Part shown: piece by piece, positions 11,956 to 24,900 of the stretch
Numbering within the stretch: the first letter of the stretch is position 1
How the letters are laid out: each line of letters opens with the position of its first letter
Assembly: GCA_963969395.1 (NCBI GenBank)
Contig: OZ017801.1
Location: 10,111,611-10,175,610, forward strand
Direction: 5' to 3'
Length of the DNA stretch: 64,000 nucleotides
From: Pseudoscleropodium purum
Taxonomy: Eukaryota; Streptophyta; Bryopsida; Hypnales; Brachytheciaceae
Translations under genes and position numbers: made by a program
The notes under the pieces: generated by a model
What the model saw: the letters and a program-made list of their open reading frames with translations, nothing else
Told to the model about the DNA's origin: nothing
The model's database searches: none

Positions 11956-14491
11956 ATGCTGACACCCTCTATTGATCTTGGCACAAGCAGGCAACGACAC
12001 CATACACGAAAACTGGACACACGCCCAAGAGAGCCTTCAACAAAAACATCTCCTCGCACTTCATTTTTGGAAGGGGATTCTTCATCTGCGTCACAAGACC
12101 ATGGAATGCATGTAGCGCGTGTAAACGTGGCATCGTCACACAAAATTCCTGCTGCAATTGGTTCATCGTTGAGTAGGAAGAGCAACGTTAGTCCTGATGA
12201 CTCCAGCAGATTAGTGAAAGATTCTTCTGTTCTCCACAGATTTTGGACAGAAAAGAATGAGAGTAGGCCAAAGAATGGGAATAATAGCTCAGGAATGTTG
12301 CGGTGTTCTGTTGAGATGACTGTATCCTCTGGTACAACCACCACTGCAGCCACATTTTTGCCTTTTGATGTCTTGCAACGTATTGCGGGGTCCTTTTCAT
12401 GGCACGACCTCTGGTCTGCCACATGTACGTGCAAAACGTGGAACAAGGCCCTGGCTCCACTTCGAGAAGGAATGCATCTTTTACACTGGGGTAAAAAGTT
12501 TAAACACGGCCATGGAGTTGCCAAAAACCTAGACAAGGCTCTGCAATCGTTCACCAAGGGTGCTATTCGTGGTTGTGCTGCGGCTATGGTGGATGCAGGC
12601 CTGCTGCTTTGGGAATTGGTTAGTTGTTTGTTCCTTATCATGCTTGTTCATGCTTCTTGTTTTTTGTTCCATTCTAGTACGTTGCATATGTTTAGTGATC
12701 ACCGGAACAACCAGCTTTAATTGAGGACAACTATAGCCACAGCAGAGAATACCTTCTGTGAGCATCTATCTGATTATTATGGAACCGGTGTTTGTTGAAT
12801 GTTTAGGGGAGGCGTGATGAAGGGATTAAATGGTACAAGCAAGCCGCAGAGCTTAGACATCCTGCTGGAATGTGCAACTTAGGTCTTGCTTATCTACAAG
12901 GTACATTTTCTTCTTCTTTACTTTCAAACTTGGATGAGCAATAGTGTTTGATGGAAGAAGATGCTAATGCTTCAGTTTTTAAGAATCATTCGTTTCCTCG
13001 ACAGATTTCAGTAGTCCAGTAGAAGCAGTAAGGTGGCTTAAAATAGCAGCCAAGGCTGGTCATGCTCGAGCGCAATACAGCTTGGCTCTATGTCTGCAGC
13101 AAGGCAAAGGGATTGAGTGCAACATTCAGAAAGCTGTAAGTTCTTAACCATCCCATCATTCCATGCTTTCTGATCTGGAAATTGTGATCGACTTTGAATT
13201 GTGAAGCTCGGTGGTAAGATAGAAGATAGTAAACTGTTAGGGACCTGATTCTGCCTCCTATTCTATACCAACAACTGATGCATTCCTATTCGGTTGAACT
13301 TATTAGCAAGTGGTATAAACATGACTTGGCTACAGGTCTATGATCTTTGAACGGCAATTAGGGTTGTCTTCTGTCACTTATAGTGGTCTATAATCTCGCT
13401 CTATGAAATGAAAATTCATGCCTAGTGATAGATATTTGATCTCAATAGATTTTGCTCTTATATCTAAAGTGGTTTCTCCATAGCTCTATAAATCTCCCAA
13501 AAACCTCGCTCCTACATATGTTGAATGCTTAAAGTGATGAAAGTAGTATACTCTACGTTAAACCTGGAGCCCAATGACAAGATGCATTTTGGTTCTTAAC
13601 AATTTGAGCTTGTAAAACGTAGACGAACTTCAGTTCTTCTGATATGCTACTGGGTGCAGGCCTGGTGGTACTTGCAATCTGCCGAAGGGGGTAGCTCAAG
13701 AGGCATGTACAATACCGCATTGTGCTTACGGTCAGGTGAAGGTGTAACTAGGAATTTATTCGAGGCTAAGCGTTGGATGCGTCGAGCTGCAATGGCTGGT
13801 CACGGCAAAGCCATGTTTGAGCATGGCCTAACTTTGTTTGCGGTACGTATTTGACGTTTGAATGCCAGACTCTTCTCCTACAGCCATTGTCATCTTATGT
13901 CTTTGAGATGAGTGCATGACATTCTTGAGGAGCTTCCTGGCACCTTTGGAATCCAAGAACAGTGAGCGAGGAAAGGAATCCAGATTCGTTTTGTACACAA
14001 TCTTGAGCTTATGATATGTTTGCGAAGGCAGTTGCGACTTTTATTAGTATAGCTAATTTCGTTTCATCTAGCCTTAGCCTGCATCTGGGCTCACATAACA
14101 GTGATTGCACACCTAGAAATGTAATAAATTACTCCAAAAGGGATGCAGTTCTTTTTTGTTTTTGTGCTACCGCGGAAGGCGTGCAAGCTGTATACTACTC
14201 TAGAATTTGATGTGCATTTGGCTATGAATGTCGATCTATTATTTAGCTGATAGTTTGTAAGCCACTGTTTGATCCCCTTCTCCCACTGGACGACTTAGTG
14301 TGGCATTTTTTCTTCTTCAGGAAGGGGAAGGCGGGCCGGCGTTGGTATTTTTGGAGCTGGCTACGAGGGCTGGTGAAACCGGAGCCACACACATCCGAGA
14401 TGCCTTGTTGGTGCAATTGACTCCGAGACTCCGAGCTCATGCACTCGCGTGTGCTGATAATTTCCAAACCGGGAACAAGTTTCAGAGATAG
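11956..14491 (+). CDS. F-box protein with Sel1-like repeats (At1g70590 type)
   Basis: Predicted substrate-recruiting F-box subunit of an SCF ubiquitin ligase. Exons: 11956-12618, 12807-12900, 13005-13135, 13660-13842, 14321-14491; all GT-AG, in phase, 413 residues. Residues 1-130 are Ser/Thr-rich and probably disordered. The F-box spans about 133-171 (FLPFDVLQRIAGSFSWHDLW, then CKTWNKAL). About five Sel1-like helical repeats follow, recognised by WYKQAAELRHPAGMCNLGLAY, WLKIAAKAGHARAQYSLALC, YLQSAEGGSSRGMYNTALC and WMRRAAMAGHGKAMFEHGL. The short C-terminal segment (ELATRAGETG, then ADNF) also resembles the plant F-box/Sel1 family. The substrate is not deducible. Intron 3 carries a MITE family 1 copy. 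The ATG chosen is the first of a long open frame; a later Met is possible because the N-terminus is low complexity. Confidence 0.88.
13219..13557 (+). mobile_element. MITE family 1, copy 4 (intron 3 of the F-box gene)
   Basis: About 340 bp from ATAGAAGATAGTAAACTG to AGTATACTCTACGT, with the same interior order as copies 2 and 3. It lies wholly inside the intron, 83 bp from the donor and 102 bp from the acceptor, so it does not supply the splice sites. Confidence 0.7.
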
Positions 14492-15385
14492 CTACTTTCG
14501 ACAAGGAAGATCATTCAACCGAAGCTGTCCTTGTTCTGTCCTTGTTCATTTCGTGTAGAATACAACTCTGCTTTGCAAGTTATTACCCAGAGTTATTGAT
14601 TTTCTGCAGACAACAAAATGGTACTGGACGATGTATAGTTGTACAAATTGAAGCTGCCTGGTTTCAGTTTCTTTTTATGAAAAGAACCAGTCATTCGATT
14701 ACAGTATGAAGTTTTGCTAGTTTTTCGGTTGCAGGAATCGTTAATAGAATGCACGTGCAGGAATATCACGATTGAATTGGTCGTATGCGTGAACTCACGC
14801 TTGCCACAAGGCTTGTTTGTAGATGTGCACCTTTTTTCATGGTACAGTATGGGCTGCATCTTTCCAGGCTCTTATATAAATTCACTTTAGGATTCTTATC
14901 CAGCTCTTTGCAATGGTGGGTCAGTCAGGCTGCAGCCGTTGGAAGTTAGGCTGTTTTCGGAATATGGACTTGGAATAAAGGGTTCAGCAGGGTCAAAGCT
15001 GGAGTTTTCAAAGCTGGCTTGCAGAAGAAGTCGATTTCAGAATTGCATTCAAAGATACAGTTATCGGAAGTGACGGTGTACCCAATTCTGACCCGTGTTA
15101 AAACCAACCTCTATAGATTCTTGCCCTACATGTACATGTACAACTTTTTTTTATGAGATCTTGTGGTTGATTCTTGTTACAGTTATGTTTTGAACTTTGA
15201 AAATTTATAGATTATTTATATGGTGTCTAAAAAATGCATTTTAGGAGAATCTAAAATCTCCTTTTGATTTTTAAGAAGATTCAACAAAAAATTTGGTAGT
15301 TTAATAAAAAGAACCTTTATCCAACAGTTTATCCAATTTCATTTTTTTTGGTGTTACTCTAGAAGCTGTACTACAATTTTCCATA
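14492..15385. other. 3' flank of the F-box gene
   Basis: Probably contains the 3' UTR. No further gene recognised. Sequence turns AT-rich after about 15170. Confidence 0.5.
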
Positions 15386-15387
15386 TA

Positions 15388-18209
15388 CCGTAGTACCTCT
15401 GTCAAATATTTAATAAAATTTAACTTATTAACTTCAACAAAAAAATAATAATTACTGCAGTTTTCATCATCCAAGATACTGAGTTAGTAAAATATTCCGC
15501 ATGTTGCTCCAAGCAACAACTTATTACCCTACACAAAGTTGAGGAAGACAAGTTGTTTATACAAATTGTATGATAAGAGGTAAAACAAACCATGTGGGAT
15601 ATGTAAATAGTTAGGATTAGTAGGAGCTCAACTACTTATACTGAAGTCAAAAATAGAAAATGTGTTTAATCCTTAAATGTGCAAGCATCGCAAAAATAAA
15701 TGTGCCTTGATCAACCTCAATTACAACTTTTAAAATAACTATTTTTAGAATTTGATTTTCAACTAAGAAAACGAAGCTTGACAAGTTTTGTTTCTATTTC
15801 ATTTTAAAGTTTTGAGAAATGCCAAAAATTGAAAGAGTTATTGCAATTGAAAGCTCCATGTGTTAAAATCCAAATAACACAATATGGTGTGCTTTTTCAT
15901 TCGTATTTTCTTTTTTCTAATGTATTTTGAATTTAAATTATAAAATTATGTTTGTCATTCTATTTTCCATTTATAGTCAAAATTATAGATTATTTTAATA
16001 TATATTGTAATTGATATAATTTTATTTCCACCTTTAGCTTTGAAAAATCACAATAATTTTATTTTTCCTTCAAAATTATTGAAAAAATACAAAATTAATA
16101 GAATTTTTATTTTTCTACTAGCAAAAAATATAAAAATTTTGTACATCAATTAAACAAAAGGATAAATTTGGTTTGATAGTTGAATTTGACTTCAAGGTGT
16201 TTGATGTGGCTATTTTGGGTGTAAAAAAAAAATTAATGAATTGAAAATTTTTCATGCTAATCTCCATTGCTACTTTTACCTCCCAAAAAAATTTCAAATA
16301 ACTTGGATTGTTTTTTCTATTTTTATTTAGTTTATGTTCATGTTTTGCACCAAAAATAAAAGCAATTAGAAATTTTCACAAAACAAATTGTAATTTTTCA
16401 AAGTAATAGAATATAAAGTTTTAAGTAGTAAAAATATCAGAGTGTTGTTTGAACACAATTGAAAAGGCTAAAATTAGTTTAGATAAGATGTTTGACCATA
16501 TTACAATGGATCAAATCCTTAAGGGGTTAAAGTAAAATTTTAAACTTCATTTAGGCATAGTAAAATAACTTTAATTCCTAAAGTTCCATGACTATGTTTT
16601 CACCAAAAAAGCTCAAAAACTACCATTTTTAGTACGAGTAGCAAAATTTTGAAATTTTTTTTTTGACACATGTAACCATAGGATCTTCTACTATGTAGTA
16701 CTCAAAACATGTGGTAAAAATTTCAGACATTTCCATTGCATGGATCGCAAGTTATAAGCATTCAAATTCACTAAAATCTATTTTTTGGCCTTGCCAGAAG
16801 TCAAGTAGTTGCACTTCATAAGGCATAGGCTAACTTTTCTATGAAAAAATGACCAAAATGATGGTGCTTCTTTGGATTCTTTTTTCCTATATGTTGTACA
16901 ATTCCAAATGATCTGAAATTTGGAATTGTAAGCAGTAGTAGACAATGATTCAAAATACTAAATTATTAAGAATTAAAATATGGAATCGAAAAATGACAAT
17001 CTCAATAGTTGAAATGTTGTAATAAACAATTTATATCCTAGGATTTTATTTTCTTTCAAAAATATTGAAAATTGGGTAAGATAAAGGATTTCAAAGTTTA
17101 TTTTAGAGTAGGGAATCTATAACTACCCGCAAAAAAAATCCTCATATCTTTTGACTTGTTGATCAAAATGGAACGAGTCAAAGCTTTCCTTGTTTATATA
17201 TGTCTAGAAACCCAGTTTCAAATTTTGGTTTATGAAAAAAGTGATTTTTTCTAATTTGCCCAAATTACCTAGTTATAGAAAAAGGAACATATTAGGCTAT
17301 AACTTTTGACTCCTATTTCCAAGTGTCATGAAATTTGTTGCATATGAAAGATATTCCTTGTCCTCACCTTCAATTAAAATTTCAGCTAAAAATATGAAAA
17401 TTTATAGTCACAAAGACCTGCCCAAAATTTCTTTACAGTTAAAAAACGTAGGCCATTCATTTAGGGGTTAAAAAAATTTGAACTAAGCTAATATGTAAAA
17501 TGAAGCTAGATTTCATCTCCAAAAATTCTTTTGAGATTTTAATCCTCCAATCAAAAGTTATGGACAAATTTCAGGGAAAAGTTAGAAAAACATTTTCTTT
17601 GACATTTTCAAACATCTCCTTTGAATTTTGTCCATAACTTTTGTCTAGAGGCTCATAATCACAAACAGATTTTTGAAGATGAAAGTTAGATTTATTTCTC
17701 AATTTTTTTTAGTTCAAAGTTTTTTTGAAAAATGTTATTTTATTATGCAAGTATGAGATCTAAAATTCTACTTTAAACACAATTATTATTTTTTGACAAT
17801 GAGAGATTAAGCTCTCATCTTCAAATTTTCCCATATCCTTTGAGGGTTCATGAAAGAAAATGAATTCATTATGAAAACAACCACTCCATCTTCAATTCTC
17901 ACCTAGATTTAGTGAAGAAATTCCTTCATGTTTCCACTAGAAAATTTCTAGATGGTAGATGATCTTTGAACTTTACATTGATCCTTCTTACTAACATTGT
18001 ATATATATACTTTTTTAAACAACTTGATCTTTCAATTCTTGATGATTTTGGCAAGATTCCTAAGCTTTAGAAATTCACATGTTTCCATTGAGTTTAGCAA
18101 TCAGCATTGTCAATTTTCAAGATTTTCGGCAATTATCACTATAATTTCTTGAAATTACAATGTCTTAAAAAAAGAATTAAGTTTTGCCAAAATTGAAGAG
18201 GTACTATGG
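15388..18209. mobile_element. Transposon family 2, long copy (2.8 kb, non-coding)
   Basis: Left end CCGTAGTACCTCTGTCAAAT and right end (reverse complement) CCATAGTACCTCTTCAATTT form terminal inverted repeats, each flanked outside by TA. The two end regions (15388-15660 and 17480-18209) match, inverted, the shorter copy at 31387-32489. The interior 15.7-17.5 kb is additional; about 16565-17430 of it also resembles sequences at 43.8-44.7 kb and 56.1-56.9 kb, so it may be a nested insertion. No transposase frame was seen. Confidence 0.7.
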
Positions 18210-18212
18210 TAT

Positions 18213-19200
18213 AGTCTAGATTAAGTCTTATCTATTTGATAGGCTTCAAAGTGAAAGGCACTGGCCTTGCATTGACAAAAACTACATTACAAGAAACTAT
18301 AATTATTTATTTTGCAAGGAATGTTGACCAACATTTTTATATGGACATTATATTGCTCTTGTTAAAGCATTTCAGCCTATGCACCATGTTCTTTCTTAAT
18401 TAATATTCTTTAGTATTAAGAGTGCACAAAGTTTGTTGTATTCCAACTAAAAAATGTTAATTCCAAAATTGAGCATCAAGTGTGATCTTTGAACAAGGTC
18501 ATTAGAAAAAATTTGAACCCTAGGGAGGGTCATTAGAGATTCATTTTTTAGCACCCCACGGTGCAAGTATAGAATTTTTTTTTAAATAATTAAAAATAAA
18601 TTAAATATGAAAATCTGATGTGGCATTGATGTGGCACAAATAATGCCACATCAACTACTTTCATAAAAAATAAAAAATAATGAAAAACAGTTTTAATTCT
18701 TCCGTAATTGAACTGGGAGTTCAGAACTTGCAAACCTCCCGAGGGCTGAAATTTTTTGTAATGATTTTTTGAGTTTTTATCAGCTATTTTCCTATAATCC
18801 CCACATTGAACCAAACTAGATTGATACCCGCCAGATTCATACACGGGAAGGAGAGGGGTAGCAGCCGCCATAGTATCCAACATAGGGCACAAGCCCCGGC
18901 AAGCTGAGGAGCTGCCACTTGAGCACAACCCACGGAGTACTCATAGAGTCTCATCGCGCGGCACGCAGGCAGGCATCCATGCTCCACCATCATCATCGCT
19001 TTTGGGGTGTGTCTGATGAGTCACTGATGACTGCGATTGCCATTCTGTTGCAGCAGCTGAACAGAGCAGATCGTCCTCCTAATTAAGTCTCTCACAAGAA
19101 GCCGATGCGGCCGTGGTGGCACTTAAAGAGCGTTTCCTGGAGCATTTCTGCCTGACTCTGAGACAAACAAGTGTGTTGTTAGAAGTTGCCCTTCCTCGAT
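18213..19200. other. Spacer upstream of the CBSX3-like gene
   Basis: AT-rich until about 18700, then normal composition toward a probable promoter. A small inverted pair built on GATGTGGCA and TGCCACATC lies near 18618-18654. Minus-strand frames at 18590-18996 show no recognisable domain. Confidence 0.4.
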
Positions 19201-19245
19201 CGTCTTATACCATTTTGTGGAGCTTACATTCTCAAACACTCGCGG

Positions 19246-19983
19246 GTGAGTATGGTGCTTGGAAGTGGTGATTCAGGGCGCTGATTTCGGTGTAGGTTGA
19301 TGTGATTCTTGCGCTACTCTCATTGTCATCGAAACCCATTGTTTCCATTGGATTTTGGGTTTGGTTTTAGAACAGGGTGTATAGTTCTCGGGTTGCTCTC
19401 ATTGTCATCGAGACTTGCTGGCCGGTGAGTGTGGTGTTCGCGAGTTGTGGGGAGATTTTAGGGCCTGATTTTGGTGTAGGTTTTGGATGGGTTATGTGGT
19501 TCTTGTGCCACTCTCATAAGTCTCATTGTCATGGTGTGGTGGTTTTGGTGAGTGGGAAGTGATTTACGGGCTGCATTTGATTATGGGTAGGTTTTCAATC
19601 AGGGTATGTAGTTTTCTTGTCGCTCTCCTTGCCTTCAAGAGACGCTGGTGAGTGGTATCTTATGGTGTTTGCGAGTGGGAGTCGATTTTATGTCCCTGAT
19701 TTTGATTTTGGTGTACGTTTTAAAAAGGTTATGTTGTTCTTGTATCACTCTCCCTGTCGATCGTGGTGTTTTCAAGGGAATGTGATGTAGGGAACTAGTT
19801 TTTGTGTAGGTTTTAAGAGGGGTATGCAGTTTATGTGTCAGTCTCACCGTCCTGTGAATTTCGAAGTGGAATCTCGACCGAAGAGACTCGAAATGTTCTC
19901 GAAAGAAGTTGGTATTGTTTTCTCTCTCGAGGTTCTGACGATCGGGGTGGTTGGGGGTTATGGCAGAGGTCATTTACGTTCAG
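19246..19983 (+). repeat. Probable leader intron of CBSX3 with repeated donor-like motifs
   Basis: A strong donor (CGCGG then GTGAGTATGG) at 19246 and an acceptor TTCAG ending at 19983 would define a 5' leader intron ending 5 nt before the start codon. Inside is a degenerate tandem repeat with blocks such as CTCTCATTGTCATCGA and GGTGTAGGTTTT. GTGAGT recurs at 19425, 19548 and 19648. Confidence 0.5.
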
Positions 19984-19988
19984 GCAAC

Positions 19989-21914
19989 ATGCAAGGGCTT
20001 GTAAGACTCGTGCAGGCTCAAGGACGGGCACTCTCTGGGAGTGTGCTGCAGCATGTCCGGGTATCGGCTCCCTGTTCCTTTGGCATCCAGACGCGGCAGG
20101 AGTCGGGACAACCCAGCAAGAAAGAGAGCTTGGAGGAGCACGGGTTTGAGAGCACCACCATTGCCGACATCATCAAGGAGAAGGGTCAGAAGGCCGATGG
20201 CTCCTGGTTGTGGTGCAGTGTGGATGATACAGTGTACGATGCCGTGAAATCGGTAAGCAGTTTTATGTTTATCTCTACGAGCTTTCATAACCTTTTTTGA
20301 AGGAGATGCTCCAATTCTCTAATATCTTTCTTTAAGATAGATCCTCACATCATGGGTTCAAGAATGAAAACGTTGGTACTCAGCCTTCTCTTATATGGAA
20401 TTGTGATGTAGTCACAGTTTTAGTGCAGACGGTGGGCGATCAACGAATGTTATGTAAAGAATGTCATGTTGATTCTCAATTATCTTCTCACCAGTACATA
20501 TGTATCTTGGAGCTTTTTTCTCTGCCAAACCAGAGCTGATTAACGTCTTGGTCCTCTGACTGTTCCTTTTCAGATGACTGCAAACAATGTGGGGGCTTTG
20601 TTGGTGGTGAAGCCGGGAGCAGAGAGGAAACTTGCTGGCATTATCACCGAAAGAGGTGAGTTCAAGCCCTAAATCCTAAGCAGCGGAAAGGAGTATTTTG
20701 TGTGCTGATCCCTAAACACCACTGAAGAACTCATGTGATGTTTCGATTGTTGACATTGCATTGGTGACCTGTTTTCATTAATTTTTGTAACGAGAATAGT
20801 AATTTTTGGTCGGTTCTTGTCTCCATTTTTTAGAGGATCCAGCGCATTAAAATATGCATTATTTGGATTGTGTATGAAAAAGTTATGAATCGTTGAAGTT
20901 TGAAGTAGTAAGGTCTTAGTTACGGGCCTATACAATCCTGGAACCATGTACACGGTGTGACGTGGAAGCATCTTTGAGCATATAGGAGAACCTAGACGTA
21001 TCTCATTTCTTACAAGTCACATATTTGGATGACACTTGCATCGTAAAACGGGACGTTGTATGAGAGGGACATCATACTTGGTGTGCGTGTTCACGTTGTT
21101 GTGATAATGTTGTGCTCGAAAGTGACAAGATGTGTGTTTTGAGCATTGGTTTATTAGCAGATAGTAATGTAAAGGTTGTTTCGCACTGTGTACAGATTAT
21201 CTCAGGAAGATCATCGTTCAGGGCAGATCGTCCAAGACAACCAAAGTCGGAGACATCATGACTGAAGAGGTACAATTTGGGGGCAACTGACTGAGCCCCT
21301 AAGTTGCTTCAATCTGTGCTTCAATCTGTGCTCTCTAAAGATAACTACAGACTTCTGCTTGTCGATTGGACCTTGCCAACCTAAAGTGGCCTTATGTTGT
21401 TGACATGGGACGGTAGTAAAATTCATTTACAACTGGAAGGTGTCAGACTTGATTGGTATCATAATGTTTTATCCTGTTCTCGGCATGCAGAACAAACTCA
21501 TCACAGTGAGCCCGGATACCAAAGTGCTCCGTGCTATGGAGCTGATGACCGGTAGGAATCTTTCAACTTTTGGAAAGATACTGTAACGGGGTGTTTTTTG
21601 CGATCACTTTATGATGTTTTTTCCCAGGACAAGATAGTAGTGGCTTTCAATATTACAACCTAAATTGGGTAGCATCATTTAGTAGTTGCTATTCCTCCAA
21701 TGCCGAATTTGGATACTTGTAACCGTTTTTTCAGTACGACAACCCTGTTGAGATTCTCCCGATTTGTGCAGATAACCGCATTCGGCACATCCCTGTGGTG
21801 GAGGACAAAGGAATGAAGGGCATGGTGTCTATTGGCGACGTGGTGCGTGCTGTAGTGCACGAGCACCGTGAGGAGCTGGACCGTCTGAGCTCCTACATCC
21901 AAGGCGGCTATTAG
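19989..21914 (+). CDS. CBSX3: CBS-pair protein, CBSX3-like, probably mitochondrial
   Basis: Homolog of Arabidopsis CBSX3, a small two-CBS-domain protein reported to modulate mitochondrial o-type thioredoxin. Exons: 19989-20252, 20574-20655, 21196-21269, 21491-21551, 21772-21914; all GT-AG and in phase, 207 residues, essentially the family length. The N-terminus is Arg/Ser/Gln-rich with few acids (MQGLVRLVQAQGRALSGSVL), as in a mitochondrial presequence. CBS 1 covers about 57-131 (TTIADIIKEKG, then NNVGALLVVKPG, GIITERDYLRKI). CBS 2 covers about 132-200 (KVGDIMTEENKLITV, then RIRHIPVVEDKGMKGMVSIG, DVVRAV). It ends SYIQGGY, a signature of this subfamily. The acceptor of the last exon was chosen at 21771 because the alternative at 21734 leads to a stop. 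CBS pairs usually bind adenosine ligands. Confidence 0.93.
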
Positions 21915-24900
21915 CTTCCTTGCTCAGCTTATAATGACGAAAGCTTTTGGTGCACTCGGTTGTCAGGATCAGCAGTCGTGGTAACATGAACAGCAAGCGG
22001 AGCTCAGGTTTGTGAGACGTGCACAGCAATGTATATAGAAAAAAGTAAAGTCCAATCGGTGAGTGCATTGCAGACGAATGTGCAAAAGTAGTGTTTAGTG
22101 TGCAGAACCCGTGTTGGGAGGAACTGGAAGGACAGGGAACTTGTTGAGGGTGAACGAAAAATGACATAGATCCTGTTTATGTTGGACTGGGAGACATGCC
22201 ACTTGTTTATGACGAACTGGTAGCCTGAGAACTTGTTTATGGTGAACTGGAGTAAAGCGTCTGTTTTATTCTTATTTGAACTTTCCTTACACGAGCATTT
22301 GGAGTTTCTCTATCCTAATTATATTAATGCTTCTTTGAAGTGGGATCTGTCATTCTGGAGTACATCTTAGGTTGATATGTGCCCTAAAATGTGATGGCAT
22401 ACCAATAGAGACTATAGTAGTTAGTTGGTGTGTTTCTAGTCACTGCACCTATGCACTCAAATTATATGCACGCTGTGTCACCCCCTGCCATCATTTTCCA
22501 AAAATTTCAGGAATTAAATATAGAAATCAAGTGCGTTCAACAGCAAATATGAGGGAATTAGTATATGTGTATTCAATTCATTGAAAGAAATTGATTCAAA
22601 ATATTTGCAACTATAAGGGCATTCATGCCTACGTCCCTCAAGTATGTCTTGTCCGAATGTAAGACTTTGATTGTGCAAATGTGTGAGGATGTCTTTAAAA
22701 AATAGAAGTATTCAAAATTTGATATTTTTATATGATGTCTCCATCCTATTGGCCTTCCTTTCCATTGTATTGGATTATGTTGTGGAAATAAAGATTTATT
22801 ATGGGGAATTCTATAAGATGCATGTGTGCAAAGTAATTATGACTATTCATACATAAATTGACAAATTTGACAAGTAGATTTAAACTTGGAGTTTATCATG
22901 AATTAAGTGTACAATAGTTGGAGGGGAAGGGAGCACTTCAATATTGCAATGAGGATGTTTTTACCAAGAAGAGTATTTTTAGAGTATAATACTATTCCAA
23001 ATTGTAACACAAACATTGCATCTTCATCAAAAACTCAAAAAAAAAATACATTCAAGAATGGAATTGTGACTAATTTTCTAAATATGTCAATACAAAATGA
23101 ATTTGTTGAAATTAGCATGCAAGTTTTATACAAATTTTATAGAAAGGTGTAGATACATAACTAGCAAGATTCTTTATTACAAAAAATCCTAATTGGTAAC
23201 CAAATCTTTTGTTAGCCATTTAATAAAAGCAATCATTCAAAGAAATTCTACTACAATGAATCACACATAAGTTTATCAAGCTCCATGTTCATCAATGAAG
23301 TTGATACCAACCACAAATAGAACAAAAGTCATTTTCAATGTATCTTTGATGCAAGACACAAAACATATTTTTCTATAAAATATGAATAAATAAATTATCT
23401 ATTGATGAATATAATGGTTACCTTGTTCTAATAGGATGGATGAACCTTTCAATATTTTTTTTCAACAAATAGTTGAATGTATGAGCTAGAACAATAGTCA
23501 AAATTTATATTTTCTACAAATTTGTTATGAGTTTTAACTTTATACATAGATCAAGAGTCATTAGGTTGCCTACAAACCCAACAGTCATTGGGTTGACTAA
23601 CAAAAACCTTTGTCATAGTGGTCATCCAATAGCCTTAAATAATCAAACTTTCCCATATATACCTTCAAAATGAAGGTCCTAAAATCATCATTTTATTTTA
23701 ATTCCTAGAACGAAGAAGTTCCCCTTGTGGTTATTTAACCATTGTCTTGCATGCTAAAACTTTGATTCTATCCTACTAAAGACATTTTGATTGGACCTAA
23801 ATCTCATTATTCAAGATTGATATATGGTCATAGGTTGAATGCACTACAACAAACATTAGGATGGAAAGTGGGGGAAAAATTGTTCCTACTGAACTTTTCT
23901 ACCATATCCATTAGAAGAGTATATTCATTTGATTCATGATTAAACTGGTTTAGTAGTAATAGCACTCTTGTTATATGACAAGAGTCCTAAAACTCAAGTC
24001 CACCATGCATATTTGAACATTTAACATCTAAGATTTTTCTATAAACTATGTAAGAGATAAAACTTTATAAGATGAATACAACCTTATATATACAAAATGC
24101 TAATGCAATGAGAAGGCATATAAGTATTAGTACTATGATCTACAAATGCCCCCCCACAAATGCCAACTATATGTCCAAGTTCTATTACGTGTCCCAAAAG
24201 ATATACTAAAAATAATATACAAATATGAATACATACAAATGTCATTAACTTGTTAAGAATATAGATATAGATACTATTTTCAAACTTTCTCCTAGCATGA
24301 TGTCTTTATTCATTTGAAGAAAAAAATGTCTAGGAGAACATCCATCTATCATGAACAATATATATTATTTTCATAAGTTGAGTAAACTTTCAAGAGTTTG
24401 GATAATATTGATGAATTTCTTACATTATAATAAAGCATTTAGCTTGTAGTAGAAGTTGTCAAACTTTTAGTTATAGTAAGCAAGGTCTTTATAGCCCAAA
24501 GCTCAAATCTCTTTGAAACAATTCAAAGATTTGTTTTATATATATTTAACATATACATGCCAACTATAAGCTTCCTTCCCAATTGCATTCCTATCTACAT
24601 CTACCTAACATTTTAATCCTTGAAATGTTAGACAAATTCACAAATGTAGATAGCGATGCTACAATTGAGAAGAGAATCTATAATATGTATACAAACTTTA
24701 TTTGTGTAGGTAAAAGAGGTAAAAGAGGTAAAAAAGACATATTTTAGGGTTGGATGAAAAAATCACATGATTGGAGATTGAGGTATACCATTCAAATTCT
24801 CCATTTACATTTATTCATAGAAAAAATTAGAGATATAAATAGAAGTATTTGAAAAATCATGGTGTATTTGATGTTTTTTTGTTTGAATATCCAATTTTGG

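Noticed and set aside
13136..13659. MITE family 1 as introners (elements that create introns)
   Set aside because: In every mapped intron the element lies inside, with the splice sites in non-element sequence, so it inserted into existing introns.
21735..21771. Alternative acceptor for the last CBSX3 exon
   Set aside because: Using it in the required phase gives a stop after a few codons; the acceptor ending at 21771 restores the conserved RIRHIPV block.
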